Assembly (NCBI RefSeq): GCF_009496005.1
Contig: NZ_WIBF01000003.1
Span: forward strand, 124,001-188,000
DNA: 64,000 nt
Direction of reading: 5' to 3'
DNA from: Tritonibacter litoralis
Lineage (GTDB): Bacteria > Pseudomonadota > Alphaproteobacteria > Rhodobacterales > Rhodobacteraceae
Numbering within the stretch: position 1 is the first letter of the stretch; each line of letters opens with the position of its first letter. Made by a program: the position numbers and the translations under genes. Shown here one piece after another: positions 45,622 to 55,389 of the stretch. Below the pieces are notes generated by a model. It did no database searches and was not told the DNA's origin. It was given only the letters and a program-made list of their open reading frames with translations.

Positions 45622-46893
45622 ATGACCGTGCAAGCTCTTAATCTTTCTGATCTCAAGGCAAAAAGCCCCAAAGCGCTGTTGGCGATGGCCGAAGAGCTAG
45701 AGATCGAAAACGCCTCCACCATGCGCAAAGGTGAGATGATGTTCCAGATTCTGCGGGAACGCGCAGATGAAGGCTGGGAGATCGGTGGTGATGGCGTTCT
45801 GGAAGTGATGCAGGATGGTTTTGGATTTCTGCGTTCTCCTGAGGCGAACTATCTGCCGGGTCCTGATGACATTTATGTTTCCCCAGACATGATCCGCCAA
45901 TATTCCCTACGTACCGGCGACACGGTTGAGGGGCAGATCAAAGCGCCGCTGGAAAACGAACGTTACTTTGCTCTGATCAAAGTGACGATGATCAATTTTG
46001 AAGAGCCCGAGAAGGCGCGTCATAAGATTGCGTTTGACAACCTGACTCCTCTGTACCCAGACGAACGTCTGAAGATGGAGATCGAGGATCCGACGGTCAA
46101 AGATCGCTCTGCCCGTGTGATTGATCTGGTGGCACCGATTGGTAAAGGCCAGCGTTCGCTGATCGTGGCGCCCCCGCGGACCGGTAAGACGGTTCTGCTG
46201 CAGAACATCGCGCACTCGATCGAGCAGAACCACCCTGAGTGTTATCTGATCGTTCTGTTGATAGACGAACGCCCGGAAGAGGTGACCGACATGCAGCGTT
46301 CCGTAAAGGGTGAGGTTGTGTCCTCCACCTTTGACGAGCCGGCTGCACGCCACGTTGCCGTGTCCGAGATGGTCATCGAAAAAGCCAAACGTCTGGTGGA
46401 ACATAAGCGAGATGTTGTTATTCTGCTCGACTCTATCACAAGACTTGGTAGAGCCTTCAACACCGTCGTGCCTTCATCTGGTAAAGTTCTGACCGGTGGT
46501 GTGGATGCAAACGCCCTGCAACGCCCCAAGCGTTTCTTTGGTGCGGCGCGGAACATCGAAGAGGGCGGCTCGCTCACAATTATCGCAACTGCGTTGATCG
46601 ACACCGGCTCGCGGATGGATGAAGTCATCTTTGAAGAGTTCAAAGGCACCGGTAACTCTGAGATTGTTCTGGATCGTAAGATCGCAGACAAGCGCGTGTT
46701 CCCGGCGATCGACATCCTTAAATCCGGCACCCGCAAAGAGGACCTGTTGGTCGACAAAGGCGATCTGGCCAAGACATTTGTGCTGCGCCGGATCTTGAAC
46801 CCGATGGGCACCACAGACGCGATTGAATTCCTGTTGTCCAAGCTGAAGCAAACCAAATCCAATGGCGAGTTCTTCGACTCGATGAACACCTAA
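45622..46893 (+). CDS. rho: Transcription termination factor Rho
   Basis: 423 residues from ATG 45622 (AGAGG upstream). The N-terminal RNA-binding domain includes [39 protein letters not shown] and the cold-shock-like [31 protein letters not shown]. The ATPase core has Walker [28 protein letters not shown], Walker [13 protein letters not shown], the Q-loop, and the R-loop [33 protein letters not shown] hexameric RNA translocase that ends transcription. Length is normal. Confidence 0.98.
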   Translation: MTVQALNLSDLKAKSPKALLAMAEELEIENASTMRKGEMMFQILRERADEGWEIGGDGVLEVMQDGFGFLRSPEANYLPGPDDIYVSPDMIRQYSLRTGDTVEGQIKAPLENERYFALIKVTMINFEEPEKARHKIAFDNLTPLYPDERLKMEIEDPTVKDRSARVIDLVAPIGKGQRSLIVAPPRTGKTVLLQNIAHSIEQNHPECYLIVLLIDERPEEVTDMQRSVKGEVVSSTFDEPAARHVAVSEMVIEKAKRLVEHKRDVVILLDSITRLGRAFNTVVPSSGKVLTGGVDANALQRPKRFFGAARNIEEGGSLTIIATALIDTGSRMDEVIFEEFKGTGNSEIVLDRKIADKRVFPAIDILKSGTRKEDLLVDKGDLAKTFVLRRILNPMGTTDAIEFLLSKLKQTKSNGEFFDSMNT

Positions 46894-46923
46894 CCACGGG
46901 CCGGCAACGGGAGAGGCCGAACA

Positions 46924-48207
46924 ATGGATACGATCTTTGCCCTGGCGTCCGCCCAGGGTAAGGCCGGGGTTGCGGTGATCCGTATCTCCGGCCCTTCTGC
47001 TTTTACCGCCTGCCGCGCGTTGTGCGGATCTCTTCCTTTATCAGGGAAGGGGCTTCGGCGTGTGCGCAGCGGCGCCGGCGATGCTCTGGACGACGCATTG
47101 ATCCTGACCTTTGCTGGCCCCAACAGCTTTACCGGCGAAGATGTGGTTGAACTCCATACCCATGGCAGCACCGCAGTTGTCTCCTCCGTTTTGGATGCCT
47201 TGGGTCGGCAAGAAGATTTGCGACTGGCCGAGGCCGGCGAGTTTACCCGCCGTGCATTGGAAAACGGTCGATTGGATCTGACGCAAGTGGAGGGGCTTGC
47301 CGATCTGATTGATGCGGAAACCGAAGCGCAGCGCCGACAAGCTCATGCGGTCTTGTCCGGCGGTTTGGGCCAACTGGCAGAACGCTGGCGGACGGATTTG
47401 ATCCGGGCGGCGTCCTTGATCGAGGTGACAATTGACTTCGCAGATGAAGAAGTTCCGGTGGACGTCACGCCCGAAGTGAGAAGCCTGCTGGCGGCGGTGA
47501 TCGCTGATATCGAAAAAGAGACAGCCGGCGTGACCATCGCGGAACGTGTACGGCAGGGGTTTGAGGTTGCCATCGTCGGTGCGCCAAATGTTGGTAAGTC
47601 CACCTTGCTCAATGCACTGGCCGGCCGCGAAGCTGCGATTACGTCTGAATTTGCCGGGACCACCCGTGACGTGATTGAGGTTCGGATGGATCTTGCCGGC
47701 CTGCCCGTGACATTGCTGGACACGGCCGGCTTGCGGCAGACCGATGATCATGTAGAAGGCATCGGAGTAGAACGCGCCATCGCGCGGGCGAGTGAAGCGG
47801 ATCTCAGGGTTTTTATCGCCGAGGATGAAGAAGTTCTGGATGTGGAGATGCAGTCCGAAGATATTCGTTTGCGCCCCAAAGCAGATCTGCGCCCTGATCC
47901 GGTCGGCGCAGTTTCCGGGAAGTCGGGGATTGGTGTTGATGAACTGATATCCCATGTGTCCTCTGTCTTGTCGAAACGAACCCAGGGGATCGGGGTGGCA
48001 ACGCGCAAACGGCACCAAGAAACCATGGCCTCTGCTTTGGAACGTTTGCGAGCAGCAGTGACAATTCTGGAGTCCGGTCCCGAATTCTATGATATTGTGG
48101 CTGAGGACATGCGTTCAGCCATCCGCCATCTTGAAGCGTTGGTTGGGCGCATCGGGGTTGAAAATCTCCTGGATGAGATTTTCTCTAGTTTTTGTCTTGG
48201 AAAGTGA
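46924..48207 (+). CDS. mnmE: tRNA uridine-5-carboxymethylaminomethyl synthesis GTPase MnmE
   Basis: 427 residues. The N-terminal formyl-THF domain starts [24 protein letters not shown]. The helical domain holds the G domain with G1 [15 protein letters not shown]2 TTRDVIEV, and G3 [10 protein letters not shown]. The C-terminus ends in the catalytic CxGK motif (FCLGK). The usual G4 NKxD is degenerate in this copy ([12 protein letters not shown] ... GIGVDELI), as often seen in alphaproteobacteria. It acts with MnmG on tRNA wobble uridine 34. Its stop codon is part of the mnmG ribosome-binding site. Confidence 0.96.
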   Translation: MDTIFALASAQGKAGVAVIRISGPSAFTACRALCGSLPLSGKGLRRVRSGAGDALDDALILTFAGPNSFTGEDVVELHTHGSTAVVSSVLDALGRQEDLRLAEAGEFTRRALENGRLDLTQVEGLADLIDAETEAQRRQAHAVLSGGLGQLAERWRTDLIRAASLIEVTIDFADEEVPVDVTPEVRSLLAAVIADIEKETAGVTIAERVRQGFEVAIVGAPNVGKSTLLNALAGREAAITSEFAGTTRDVIEVRMDLAGLPVTLLDTAGLRQTDDHVEGIGVERAIARASEADLRVFIAEDEEVLDVEMQSEDIRLRPKADLRPDPVGAVSGKSGIGVDELISHVSSVLSKRTQGIGVATRKRHQETMASALERLRAAVTILESGPEFYDIVAEDMRSAIRHLEALVGRIGVENLLDEIFSSFCLGK

Positions 48208-48210
48208 GGA

Positions 48211-50091
48211 GTGTTTCACGTGAAACATTCGGCCTATGATGTACTCGTCGTTGGTGGTGGTCACGCCGGCACCGAAGCCGCTCATGCCGCAGCACGCGCT
48301 GGCGCGCGAACGGCTTTGATCACGCTTAAGCAATCCGGGATTGGCGTTATGTCCTGCAACCCAGCCATCGGTGGCCTGGGGAAAGGACATCTCGTCCGCG
48401 AGATTGACGCGATGGATGGCGTGATGGGGCAGGTGGCAGACAAAGCGGGTATCCAATTCCGTCTTTTGAACCGCCGAAAAGGGCCGGCCGTGCAGGGGCC
48501 TCGGGCGCAATCGGATCGCGCGATTTACCGCACTGAAATGTTGAGACTGACCCAACAGCAGAAAAATCTGGATATCATCGAAGCAGAGGTCACAGGATTT
48601 CTTTTGGATGGCAGCCGAGTAACCGGGGTTGAGTTGGCCGATGGTAGCGAAGTCGCCGGCAAATCCGTTGTCCTGACATCTGGGACTTTCTTGCGTGGTG
48701 TAATCCATATTGGGGATGTCAGCCGACCCGGCGGCCGTATGGGCGATGCGCCTTCGGTTAAGCTCGCCGAGCAGTTGGCGTCCTTTGAGCTTCCACTTGG
48801 TCGATTGAAAACAGGGACGCCGCCTCGTTTGGATGGGCGTACCATCAAATGGGATCTTTTGGATGCCCAACCAGGGGATGAGGATCCAACTTTTTTCTCT
48901 TTCCTCACGACCGAGGTTCAAGCCACGCAAGTCAACTGCGGTATTACGCATACCAACGCTGGCACCCATGACATCATTCGCGAAAACTTGAGCCGATCGG
49001 CGATGTATGGCGGTCACATTGATGGCGTAGGACCCCGGTATTGCCCATCGATCGAGGATAAAATCGTTCGATTTGCCGACAAGACTTCGCATCAGATCTT
49101 TCTGGAACCCGAGGGCGTCAATGATCACACCGTTTATCCAAACGGAATCTCGACCAGTTTGCCGGTGGATGTGCAGGAACGATACGTCCGGTCGATCTTT
49201 GGGCTGGAAGAGGCGGTTATTCTGCAGCCGGGTTATGCCATTGAATACGACTATGTGGACCCGCGTGCGTTGACGTTGGATCTTCAATTGCGGGATGTTC
49301 AAGGCCTTTATCTCGCAGGCCAGATCAACGGAACCACAGGGTATGAAGAGGCCGCGGCTCAAGGGCTGGTGGCCGGCCTGAATGCGGCGCGTTCTGCTCA
49401 AGGGCTGGAGCCTACCTATTTCTCGCGCGCGACCAGCTATATCGGGGTGATGATCGACGATCTGACGACCCACGGCGTTGCTGAACCATATCGGATGTTC
49501 ACGTCACGGGCAGAGTTCAGATTGTCCCTGCGTGCGGATAACGCTGATCAGCGGTTAACGCCATTGGCAAACGAATTGGGATGTCTCGGAGAAGCACGCA
49601 AACGTGCGTTTTCTGAGAAGATGGAGAAGATCGGTTCTGCGCGGGACGTATTGGATCAGCGTACATTCACTCCAAAACAGATTTCGGCCGCAGGGATCGC
49701 GGTCAATCAGGATGGAAAGCGGCGCACCGGATTGGATGTCCTGGCGTTCCCAGATGTAAGGTTCCAAGATGTGGTTGCGCTGATGTCTGAGTTGGAAGAC
49801 ACGGAACCTGCCATCCGTGAGCAAATTGAGCGCGATGCTTTGTACGCCAATTACATCGCCCGGCAGGATAAAGAGATTTCGGCAATGAAGCGGGATGAGG
49901 GGTATCTGATCCCAGAAAGCTTTGATTATGACGTGTTGGAAGGTTTGTCGAACGAGTTAAAGGCAAAACTCAAAAAGGTTCGCCCGTATAACCTCGCTCA
50001 GGCCTCGCGGATTGAAGGTATGACGCCAGCGGCCTTGGCGTTGGTTCTAGCGCATTTGCGTCGTGGTTCGGTAAAAGGGAAAATTGCGTAA
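48211..50091 (+). CDS. mnmG: tRNA uridine-5-carboxymethylaminomethyl synthesis enzyme MnmG (GidA)
   Basis: 626 residues from GTG 48211, or 623 from GTG 48220. The second GTG has GAGGA nine bases upstream and is the better-placed start, whereas the first has almost no spacing. FAD-binding [21 protein letters not shown], then [68 protein letters not shown], and the C-terminal helical domain ending [15 protein letters not shown]. It supplies the methylene group and reduction for cmnm5U34. The parS palindrome covers codons 1-6. Confidence 0.97.
   Translation: MFHVKHSAYDVLVVGGGHAGTEAAHAAARAGARTALITLKQSGIGVMSCNPAIGGLGKGHLVREIDAMDGVMGQVADKAGIQFRLLNRRKGPAVQGPRAQSDRAIYRTEMLRLTQQQKNLDIIEAEVTGFLLDGSRVTGVELADGSEVAGKSVVLTSGTFLRGVIHIGDVSRPGGRMGDAPSVKLAEQLASFELPLGRLKTGTPPRLDGRTIKWDLLDAQPGDEDPTFFSFLTTEVQATQVNCGITHTNAGTHDIIRENLSRSAMYGGHIDGVGPRYCPSIEDKIVRFADKTSHQIFLEPEGVNDHTVYPNGISTSLPVDVQERYVRSIFGLEEAVILQPGYAIEYDYVDPRALTLDLQLRDVQGLYLAGQINGTTGYEEAAAQGLVAGLNAARSAQGLEPTYFSRATSYIGVMIDDLTTHGVAEPYRMFTSRAEFRLSLRADNADQRLTPLANELGCLGEARKRAFSEKMEKIGSARDVLDQRTFTPKQISAAGIAVNQDGKRRTGLDVLAFPDVRFQDVVALMSELEDTEPAIREQIERDALYANYIARQDKEISAMKRDEGYLIPESFDYDVLEGLSNELKAKLKKVRPYNLAQASRIEGMTPAALALVLAHLRRGSVKGKIA
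48212..48227. other. parS: parS centromere site at the mnmG start
   Basis: TGTTTCACGTGAAACA, a perfect 16-bp palindrome identical to the canonical ParB-binding site. It lies about 3.2 kb right of the putative origin and covers the start codon(s) of mnmG, giving the N-terminal sequence M-F-H-V-K-H. Confidence 0.96.
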
Positions 50092-50708
50092 TGTCCGAAG
50101 GTGATCTGCAGGGGCAGGATGTTTCACGTGAAACATTAGATCGGCTAAGGATCTTTGCGGATGTTCTGAAAAAGTGGAACCCCAAGATCAATCTGGTGTC
50201 AAAACGCAGCCTAGAAGATCTATGGGTTCGCCATATCGCTGATTCCGTGCAGGTCTTTAAACTGGCTCCTAAGGGAGTGGAGCACTGGCTTGATATCGGA
50301 TCCGGGGGAGGCTTTCCAGGAGTTATCGCGGCAATTATCGCCGTCGACGAAAGTCCAAAGACCGCCTTTACCTTGATTGAAAGCGATCAGCGCAAGTCGG
50401 CCTTTCTGCGCAATGCAGCGCGGGAATGCGGCGTGAATATCCGCGTGATTAGTAAACGGATCGAAGAGGTAGAGGCGCAAAATGCCGATATCCTATCGGC
50501 ACGCGCGCTGGCGGATCTGAGCGATCTTCTGCGTTTTGCTGAGCTACATCTTGCCAATACCGGCATCGCACTGTTCCCAAAAGGAGAAAACTGGAAAAAA
50601 GAAGTGGATAAATCGCTGGACGAATGGCGCTTTGATTTTGATCCAGTTACAAGTCTTACAGAACCAAATGCCGTCATTTTGAAAATCAGGGGAATTATAC
50701 GTGTCTGA
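50091..50708 (+). CDS. rsmG: 16S rRNA (guanine527-N7)-methyltransferase RsmG (GidB)
   Basis: 205 residues, start overlapping the mnmG stop by one base (TAATG). It carries LRIFADVLKKWNPKINLVSKRSLEDLWVRHIADSVQ, SAM-binding WLDIGSGGGFPGVIAAI and TLIESDQRKSAFLRNAARECG, then SARALADLSDLLRFA. It methylates G527 of 16S rRNA. Loss gives low-level streptomycin resistance in other bacteria. A perfect parS site encodes residues V-S-R-E-T near the N-terminus. It overlaps parA by 8 bp. Confidence 0.97.
   Translation: MSEGDLQGQDVSRETLDRLRIFADVLKKWNPKINLVSKRSLEDLWVRHIADSVQVFKLAPKGVEHWLDIGSGGGFPGVIAAIIAVDESPKTAFTLIESDQRKSAFLRNAARECGVNIRVISKRIEEVEAQNADILSARALADLSDLLRFAELHLANTGIALFPKGENWKKEVDKSLDEWRFDFDPVTSLTEPNAVILKIRGIIRV
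50120..50135. other. parS: parS centromere site inside rsmG
   Basis: A second perfect TGTTTCACGTGAAACA palindrome, 1.9 kb from the first and about 5.3 kb from the putative origin. It is read as V-S-R-E-T in RsmG. Confidence 0.96.
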
Positions 50709-51513
50709 TCTCAGCCGCCCTATGGGGCCTCGGATAATCGCGGTTGCCAATCAAAAAGGGGGGGTGGGAAAGACAACAACAACGATCAACCTCGCCGCTG
50801 CAATGGTGGAATGTGGTTTGCGAGTTCTTGTTGTTGATTTGGATCCGCAGGGGAACGCGTCAACCGGATTGGGAATTGCAGCGTCCGAACGCGAACTGAC
50901 ATCCTATGATTTGTTGGTCGAGGAAGCGCCTCTCTCAGACGTAATCCGAGCCACAGATATCGAAGATCTTTGCATTATTCCATCAACGGTTGACCTCAGC
51001 TCCGCGGACATCGAGCTGTTCACCAATGAAAAGCGGAGCTTTCTTCTGCATGATGGGCTGCGACAGACGGCCATGGATGAATATGATTGGGATTACATCC
51101 TGATCGATTGCCCGCCGTCGCTGAACCTGTTGACAGTGAACGCAATGGTCGCGGCTCATTCGGTGTTGATTCCACTGCAGAGTGAGTTCTTTGCGCTGGA
51201 GGGTGTGTCTCAGCTGATGATGACAATCCGCGATGTGCGCCAATCTGCGAATCCCGGCCTGCGCATCGAAGGTGTAGTTTTGACGATGTTCGACCGACGC
51301 AATAACCTGTCGTTGCAGGTGGAAGAGGACGCCCGTGACAATCTGGGTGATCTCGTATTTGAAACAAAAATCCCGCGAAATGTTCGGGTCAGCGAAGCGC
51401 CTTCTTTTGCTTTGCCCGTCCTGAGCTATGATACCAATTCTCTAGGCGCTAGAGCTTACCGTGCGCTGGCAGAAGAGATGTTGGGTAAACATCAAAATGT
51501 AGCGGCACAATAA
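50701..51513 (+). CDS. parA: Chromosome partitioning ATPase ParA
   Basis: 270 residues from GTG 50701; ATG 50722 is a possible alternative. The deviant Walker A is IIAVANQKGGVGKTTTTINLAAAM, Walker A' DLDPQGNASTGLGI, and Walker B YILIDCPPSLNLLTVNAM. A Soj/ParA-type ATPase that binds DNA non-specifically and moves ParB-parS complexes after origin duplication. It is coupled to rsmG upstream and followed after 17 bp by parB. Confidence 0.97.
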   Translation: MSDLSRPMGPRIIAVANQKGGVGKTTTTINLAAAMVECGLRVLVVDLDPQGNASTGLGIAASERELTSYDLLVEEAPLSDVIRATDIEDLCIIPSTVDLSSADIELFTNEKRSFLLHDGLRQTAMDEYDWDYILIDCPPSLNLLTVNAMVAAHSVLIPLQSEFFALEGVSQLMMTIRDVRQSANPGLRIEGVVLTMFDRRNNLSLQVEEDARDNLGDLVFETKIPRNVRVSEAPSFALPVLSYDTNSLGARAYRALAEEMLGKHQNVAAQ

Positions 51514-51530
51514 AAGCGGAGGCACAAATA

Positions 51531-52421
51531 ATGGCAAAAGAAAAAGGAAAACCCCGCGGTCTTGGTCGCGGACTATCGGCACTAATGGCAGACGTAAATC
51601 CAGAACCTGTGAGCACAGAAACGCAGGCACCCCGGAACGCAGAAATTCTGGTTCCCATTGAAAAAGTAAAAGCCAACCCGGATCAGCCGCGGCGTCAGTT
51701 CCTCCAGGAGGATCTGGATGATTTGACGGCCTCGATCAAAGAGAAGGGTGTTCTTCAGCCTCTGATCGTGCGGCCCAAACACGGCGGTTATGAAATCGTT
51801 GCGGGCGAACGCCGGTGGCGCGCCGCGCAGGCGGCGCAGTTGCATGAGGTTCCGGTTCTGATCCGGGATTACTCGGATCTTGAGATGATGGAAGTTGCCA
51901 TCATCGAAAACATCCAACGCGCCGATCTCAACGCGATGGAAGAGGCGCTGAGCTACAAGCAGCTGATGGAAAAATTCGGCCACACGCAGGAGAAAATGGC
52001 TGAAGCGCTGGGGAAAAGCCGGAGCTACATCGCCAACCTCGTGCGTTTGTTGCATCTGCCGGATGACGTCCAGCAGCTGGTACATGAACGCCAGCTCTCA
52101 GCCGGCCACGCCCGGGCGCTGATTACGACGGACAATGCATCGGACCTTGCGAAGAAGATCGTCAAAGGGGGTCTGTCAGTTCGCGCGACCGAAGCCTTGG
52201 TGAAGAAATCCGCCAGTGGAGACAAGCCGGTTGCTGTGCGCAAAACCAAGACATCAGAGGAAAAGGACGCCGATACGCGTGCCTTGGAGGATGATCTGTC
52301 TGCGGCGTTGCGGATGAAAGTTTCAATTGATCACAAGCCAGGAGGGGAGGCGGGTTCGATTACCATTGCCTACGGCAACCTCGATCAATTGGATGATCTT
52401 TGCAATATGCTCAGCCGTTAG
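51531..52421 (+). CDS. parB: Chromosome partitioning protein ParB
   Basis: 296 residues with GGAGG upstream. The N-terminal basic GLGRGLSALMADV is the ParA-activating segment. The CTP-binding ParB/Srx domain has PNQPRR-type NPDQPRRQFLQEDLDDLTASIKEKGVLQPLIVRP, the G-ERR motif VAGERRWRAAQ, and ENIQRADLNAMEEALSYKQLM. The HTH that binds parS is TQEKMAEALGKSRSYIANLVRLLHLP. A C-terminal dimerisation domain ends DLCNMLSR. It slides on DNA from parS as a CTP clamp. Its 3' end overlaps the convergent DUF454 gene by 11 bp. Confidence 0.98.
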   Translation: MAKEKGKPRGLGRGLSALMADVNPEPVSTETQAPRNAEILVPIEKVKANPDQPRRQFLQEDLDDLTASIKEKGVLQPLIVRPKHGGYEIVAGERRWRAAQAAQLHEVPVLIRDYSDLEMMEVAIIENIQRADLNAMEEALSYKQLMEKFGHTQEKMAEALGKSRSYIANLVRLLHLPDDVQQLVHERQLSAGHARALITTDNASDLAKKIVKGGLSVRATEALVKKSASGDKPVAVRKTKTSEEKDADTRALEDDLSAALRMKVSIDHKPGGEAGSITIAYGNLDQLDDLCNMLSR

Positions 52422-52764
52422 GGCGGGTCCAAATAAACAGCATAACCAGGCTGAGGGTAACGGCTTGGATCGCCAAGATGTGTGGCGCAAGGCCAAAGAC
52501 CAGAGAAATCAGAAATACAGCGGCCACTGAAACAGTGGCCGCTTTTTTTGCGCCTGGGCGGATGGCACCGCTTTCCTGCCAATCGATGATCATCGGGCCA
52601 AATGTATTGTGGCTGAGTATCCAGTCGTGCAGGCGGCTGGAGGACCGGGCAAAAAAGAACGCGGCGAGCAGCAGAAATGGAACGGTTGGGAGGAGGGGAA
52701 GGACAACGCCTATGCCCGCTAATCCAACACAGAGCAGCCCCAAAACAGCAAAGACATATCGCAT
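52411..52764 (-). CDS. DUF454 family small membrane protein (YbaN-like)
   Basis: 117 residues with about three membrane helices. The DUF454 signature is at the start: LGLLCVGLAGIGVVLPLLPTVPFLLLAAFFFARSSSRLHDWILSHNTFGPMIIDW. Function unknown; YbaN in E. coli is linked to inner-membrane processes. The gene carries, antisense, the terminator of the parAB transcript. It is one base downstream of hemW. Confidence 0.88.
   Translation of the reverse strand: MRYVFAVLGLLCVGLAGIGVVLPLLPTVPFLLLAAFFFARSSSRLHDWILSHNTFGPMIIDWQESGAIRPGAKKAATVSVAAVFLISLVFGLAPHILAIQAVTLSLVMLFIWTRPNG
52519..52549 (+). terminator. Rho-independent terminator of the rsmG-parA-parB transcript, inside DUF454
   Basis: GCGGCCACTG, AAA, CAGTGGCCGC: ten perfect pairs followed by seven T residues on the plus strand, about 100 bp after the parB stop. 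It lies within the coding sequence of the oppositely oriented DUF454 gene, where it encodes K-K-A-A-T-V-S-V-A-A. Confidence 0.92.
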
Positions 52765-52765
52765 T

Positions 52766-53920
52766 TTAATCCACCAGAAGTTCGCGAAGCACCGCGTTCA
52801 AAACAGCACGACCGGAGTCGGTGGCAATCAGGCGGCCGTCGGTCTCCCTTACCATGCCGATTTCTGAAAGCTGTGCAATGCGGCCTTGTGGCAGAGGTTG
52901 GCCGTTTAACTGCGCAAACCGATTGACGTCTATTCCTTCAGCAAGGCGCAAACCCATCATCAGGAACTCGACAGCGCTGTCGGTTGCCAAAAGGGGTGTT
53001 TCCTCGCAATACCCAGAACCAAGTTTGACATCCCGTAGCCAGGCGCCAGGAGCACGGGTGCTTTCGGTTGCAACGCGCCGCCCGCTCTGCGTAACCCGCC
53101 CATGGGCGCCGGGGCCGATGCCGATGTAGTCGCCATACCGCCAGTAGATCAGATTATGTTTGGATTCCGCACCGGGTTTAGCGTGGTTCGAAATCTCATA
53201 CCCGGGCATGCCAAAATCGGCACAGATATCCTGTGTCGCCTGGTACATATCGGCGGCGCTGTCATCGCTCGGCAGGTCCCGCAATTTGCCCACGGCATAT
53301 CGGTCACCAAAGGCAGTGCCGTCTTCGATCGTGAGCTGGTAGAGAGACAGGTGATCAATTGCCATCGATAGGGCATCGCGCAGCTCATCCTGCCAGGCGT
53401 CCAAGGTCTGTCCCTGACGCGCATAGATCAGATCAAAACTGACACGATCAAAACAGGCGCGGGCCACGTCAAAGGCCTTGCGTGCTTCTGCAACGGAATG
53501 GATGCGACCTAGTCGACGGAGATCTTCGTCGTTCAGGGCCTGTATCCCCATGGAAATCCGGTTCACGCCACCGTCGCGATAGCCGGCAAAACGACCGGCC
53601 TCAACCGATCCGGGATTGGCCTCAAGGGTGATTTCGATGTCGTTGGCGAAGGGCCAGATTGTCTTGGCGGTGTCGATCACGCCGGCGACGGTGTCTGGTG
53701 TCATCAGGCTGGGAGTGCCGCCACCAAAAAAGATGGAGTTTAAAACGCGACCTTCGGTTCCCACTGAGGCGCGTTTGAGTTCGGCTTGGTAGGCGATTAG
53801 CCAATCCGTTTGATTGATGGATTGGCTGACATGGCTGTTGAAATCGCAATAGGGGCATTTGGCCTGGCAGAAGGGCCAATGCACATAAAGACCAAACCCC
53901 CCATTCCGCCAATCATCCAC
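52766..53920 (-). CDS. hemW: Radical SAM heme chaperone HemW
   Basis: 384 residues from GTG 53920 (AAGGG upstream). An in-frame GTG at 53953 would add 11 residues within rdgB. The radical-SAM cluster motif is CQAKCPYC (CxxxCxxC). GGGTPSLM, EANPGSVE, RISMGIQALNDEDLRRLGRIHS and the CPDH-like SFDLIYARQGQT region follow. The HemW C-terminal domain has NLIYWRYGDYIGIGPGAHGR. HemW binds heme and inserts it into respiratory enzymes; older annotation calls it an oxygen-independent coproporphyrinogen oxidase. The presence of the fourth Cys (CxxxCxxC plus Phe, not CxxxCxxCxC) supports HemW over HemN. Confidence 0.94.
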   Translation of the reverse strand: MDDWRNGGFGLYVHWPFCQAKCPYCDFNSHVSQSINQTDWLIAYQAELKRASVGTEGRVLNSIFFGGGTPSLMTPDTVAGVIDTAKTIWPFANDIEITLEANPGSVEAGRFAGYRDGGVNRISMGIQALNDEDLRRLGRIHSVAEARKAFDVARACFDRVSFDLIYARQGQTLDAWQDELRDALSMAIDHLSLYQLTIEDGTAFGDRYAVGKLRDLPSDDSAADMYQATQDICADFGMPGYEISNHAKPGAESKHNLIYWRYGDYIGIGPGAHGRVTQSGRRVATESTRAPGAWLRDVKLGSGYCEETPLLATDSAVEFLMMGLRLAEGIDVNRFAQLNGQPLPQGRIAQLSEIGMVRETDGRLIATDSGRAVLNAVLRELLVD

Positions 53921-54527
53921 CGAAGCACCCTTGGACAAATTGGGCCACCGCACGACCGCGATGGCTGATCTTGTTCTTTTCTTCCTTGGGCATTTCCGCG
54001 CAGGTCAACTCACGCCCTTCGGGGACAAACATCGGATCATAACCAAAGCCGGCGTCACCCCGGATCGGCCAGACCAAGGAACCGGGCATCACACCTTCGA
54101 ACACTTCGTCATGCCCATCGGGCCATGCGATCACTAGGGTGCATCGAAACTGCGCGGTGCGCGGTGCGTCTGGACCTTTGGCGGCGATCTCATTATTGGC
54201 GCGGGTCATCGCCATCATGAAGTCGCGCCCATTGCCGGTCTCGGCCCAATCCGCGGTGTAGACACCCGGCGCACCATCCAATGCGTCGATGGTGATACCG
54301 CTGTCGTCGGACAATGCGGGCAGGCCGGTTGCCTTAGCCGCTGCATGTGCCTTAATCCGGGCGTTGCCGACAAATGTGTCTTCAGTCTCTTCCGGCTCAG
54401 GCAACTCCATCTCGGCAGCACCCACCACGGCAACGCCAAAGGGGGCAAGGATTTCAGAAATCTCGGTCAGTTTGCCTTTGTTATGGGTGGCGACCAGCAA
54501 GCGGTCGCCTTGAAACTTGCGGGTCAT
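53913..54527 (-). CDS. rdgB: dITP/XTP pyrophosphatase RdgB (HAM1 family)
   Basis: 204 residues. The N-terminal (S/T)HNxGK motif is [38 protein letters not shown] and [15 protein letters not shown] follow, with the C-terminal NKISHRGRA. It hydrolyses deaminated purine nucleotides (dITP, XTP) to keep them out of DNA. It overlaps rph by 4 bp and hemW by about 8 bp in the leftward rph-rdgB-hemW operon. Confidence 0.97.
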   Translation of the reverse strand: MTRKFQGDRLLVATHNKGKLTEISEILAPFGVAVVGAAEMELPEPEETEDTFVGNARIKAHAAAKATGLPALSDDSGITIDALDGAPGVYTADWAETGNGRDFMMAMTRANNEIAAKGPDAPRTAQFRCTLVIAWPDGHDEVFEGVMPGSLVWPIRGDAGFGYDPMFVPEGRELTCAEMPKEEKNKISHRGRAVAQFVQGCFGG

Positions 54528-55237
54528 TTGCAGGCTGCCTTTTGGATCTCGACCAGCTCAGCTGCGCCCTTGGTTGCCAAATCCATCAGCTGGTTCATCT
54601 GGTCACGCGAGAACACAGATCCTTCCGCCGACATCTGAACTTCGATCAGCTTGCCGGATCCGGTCATGATGAAATTGCCGTCTACCCCCGCTTCAGAGTC
54701 TTCTGGATAGTCTAGGTCAAGCACGGGCTGGCCCGCGTAGATCCCACAGGAGACAGCGGCAACCGGATCAACCAACGGATCGATAGATACGTCGCCAGCT
54801 TTCATCAGCTTGTTCACAGCCAGACGCAGGGCAACCCAACCACCGGTGATGGACGCGCAACGGGTGCCGCCATCAGCTTGCAGAACGTCGCAGTCCACGG
54901 TGATCTGACGTTCACCCAAAGCAACACGGTCCACTCCTGCACGCAGTGCGCGACCGATCAGACGCTGGATCTCAACCGTGCGGCCGCCCTGTTTGCCGCT
55001 GGCAGCTTCGCGGCGCATGCGGGTGTTGGTAGCGCGCGGCAGCATGCCGTATTCCGCTGTGACCCATCCCAAGCCGGAGCCCTTGATAAAAGGGGGCACA
55101 CGCTCGTCGATTGTGGCGGTGCACAGAACATGGGTATCGCCGACCTTGATCAGGCAGGAGCCTTCGGCATGTTTGGTAAAACCGGTCTCAATTGAGATCG
55201 AGCGCATTTCGTCAAGCTGTCGTCCGGAGGGTCGCAT
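54524..55237 (-). CDS. rph: Ribonuclease PH
   Basis: 237 residues. The RNase PH signature is [61 protein letters not shown], and [28 protein letters not shown]. It is a phosphorolytic 3'-5' exoribonuclease that trims tRNA 3' ends. It is divergent from hrcA, with 152 bp between the starts. Confidence 0.98.
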   Translation of the reverse strand: MRPSGRQLDEMRSISIETGFTKHAEGSCLIKVGDTHVLCTATIDERVPPFIKGSGLGWVTAEYGMLPRATNTRMRREAASGKQGGRTVEIQRLIGRALRAGVDRVALGERQITVDCDVLQADGGTRCASITGGWVALRLAVNKLMKAGDVSIDPLVDPVAAVSCGIYAGQPVLDLDYPEDSEAGVDGNFIMTGSGKLIEVQMSAEGSVFSRDQMNQLMDLATKGAAELVEIQKAACK

Positions 55238-55389
55238 GGCATATCCTTTATCTGATGTGGTTGGGATAGCCTTCGCGGGCTAACATTTGCAAGATCGATT
55301 GGACTTTTGCTCGGCGCAGGAGATGACAAGCGGGTGCTTTCCGCATATTTGTTTTGGAGAATAAAGGCTGCAACGGTCACAGTGTTTGT

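Noticed and set aside
48115-49473. 452-codon open frame on the minus strand containing MFHVKH
   Set aside because: Shadow of mnmG. The MFHVKH motif appears only because the parS palindrome reads the same on both strands.
55238-55389. CIRCE operator in front of hrcA
   Set aside because: No TTAGCACTC-N9-GAGTGCTAA or close variant is present between rph and hrcA.
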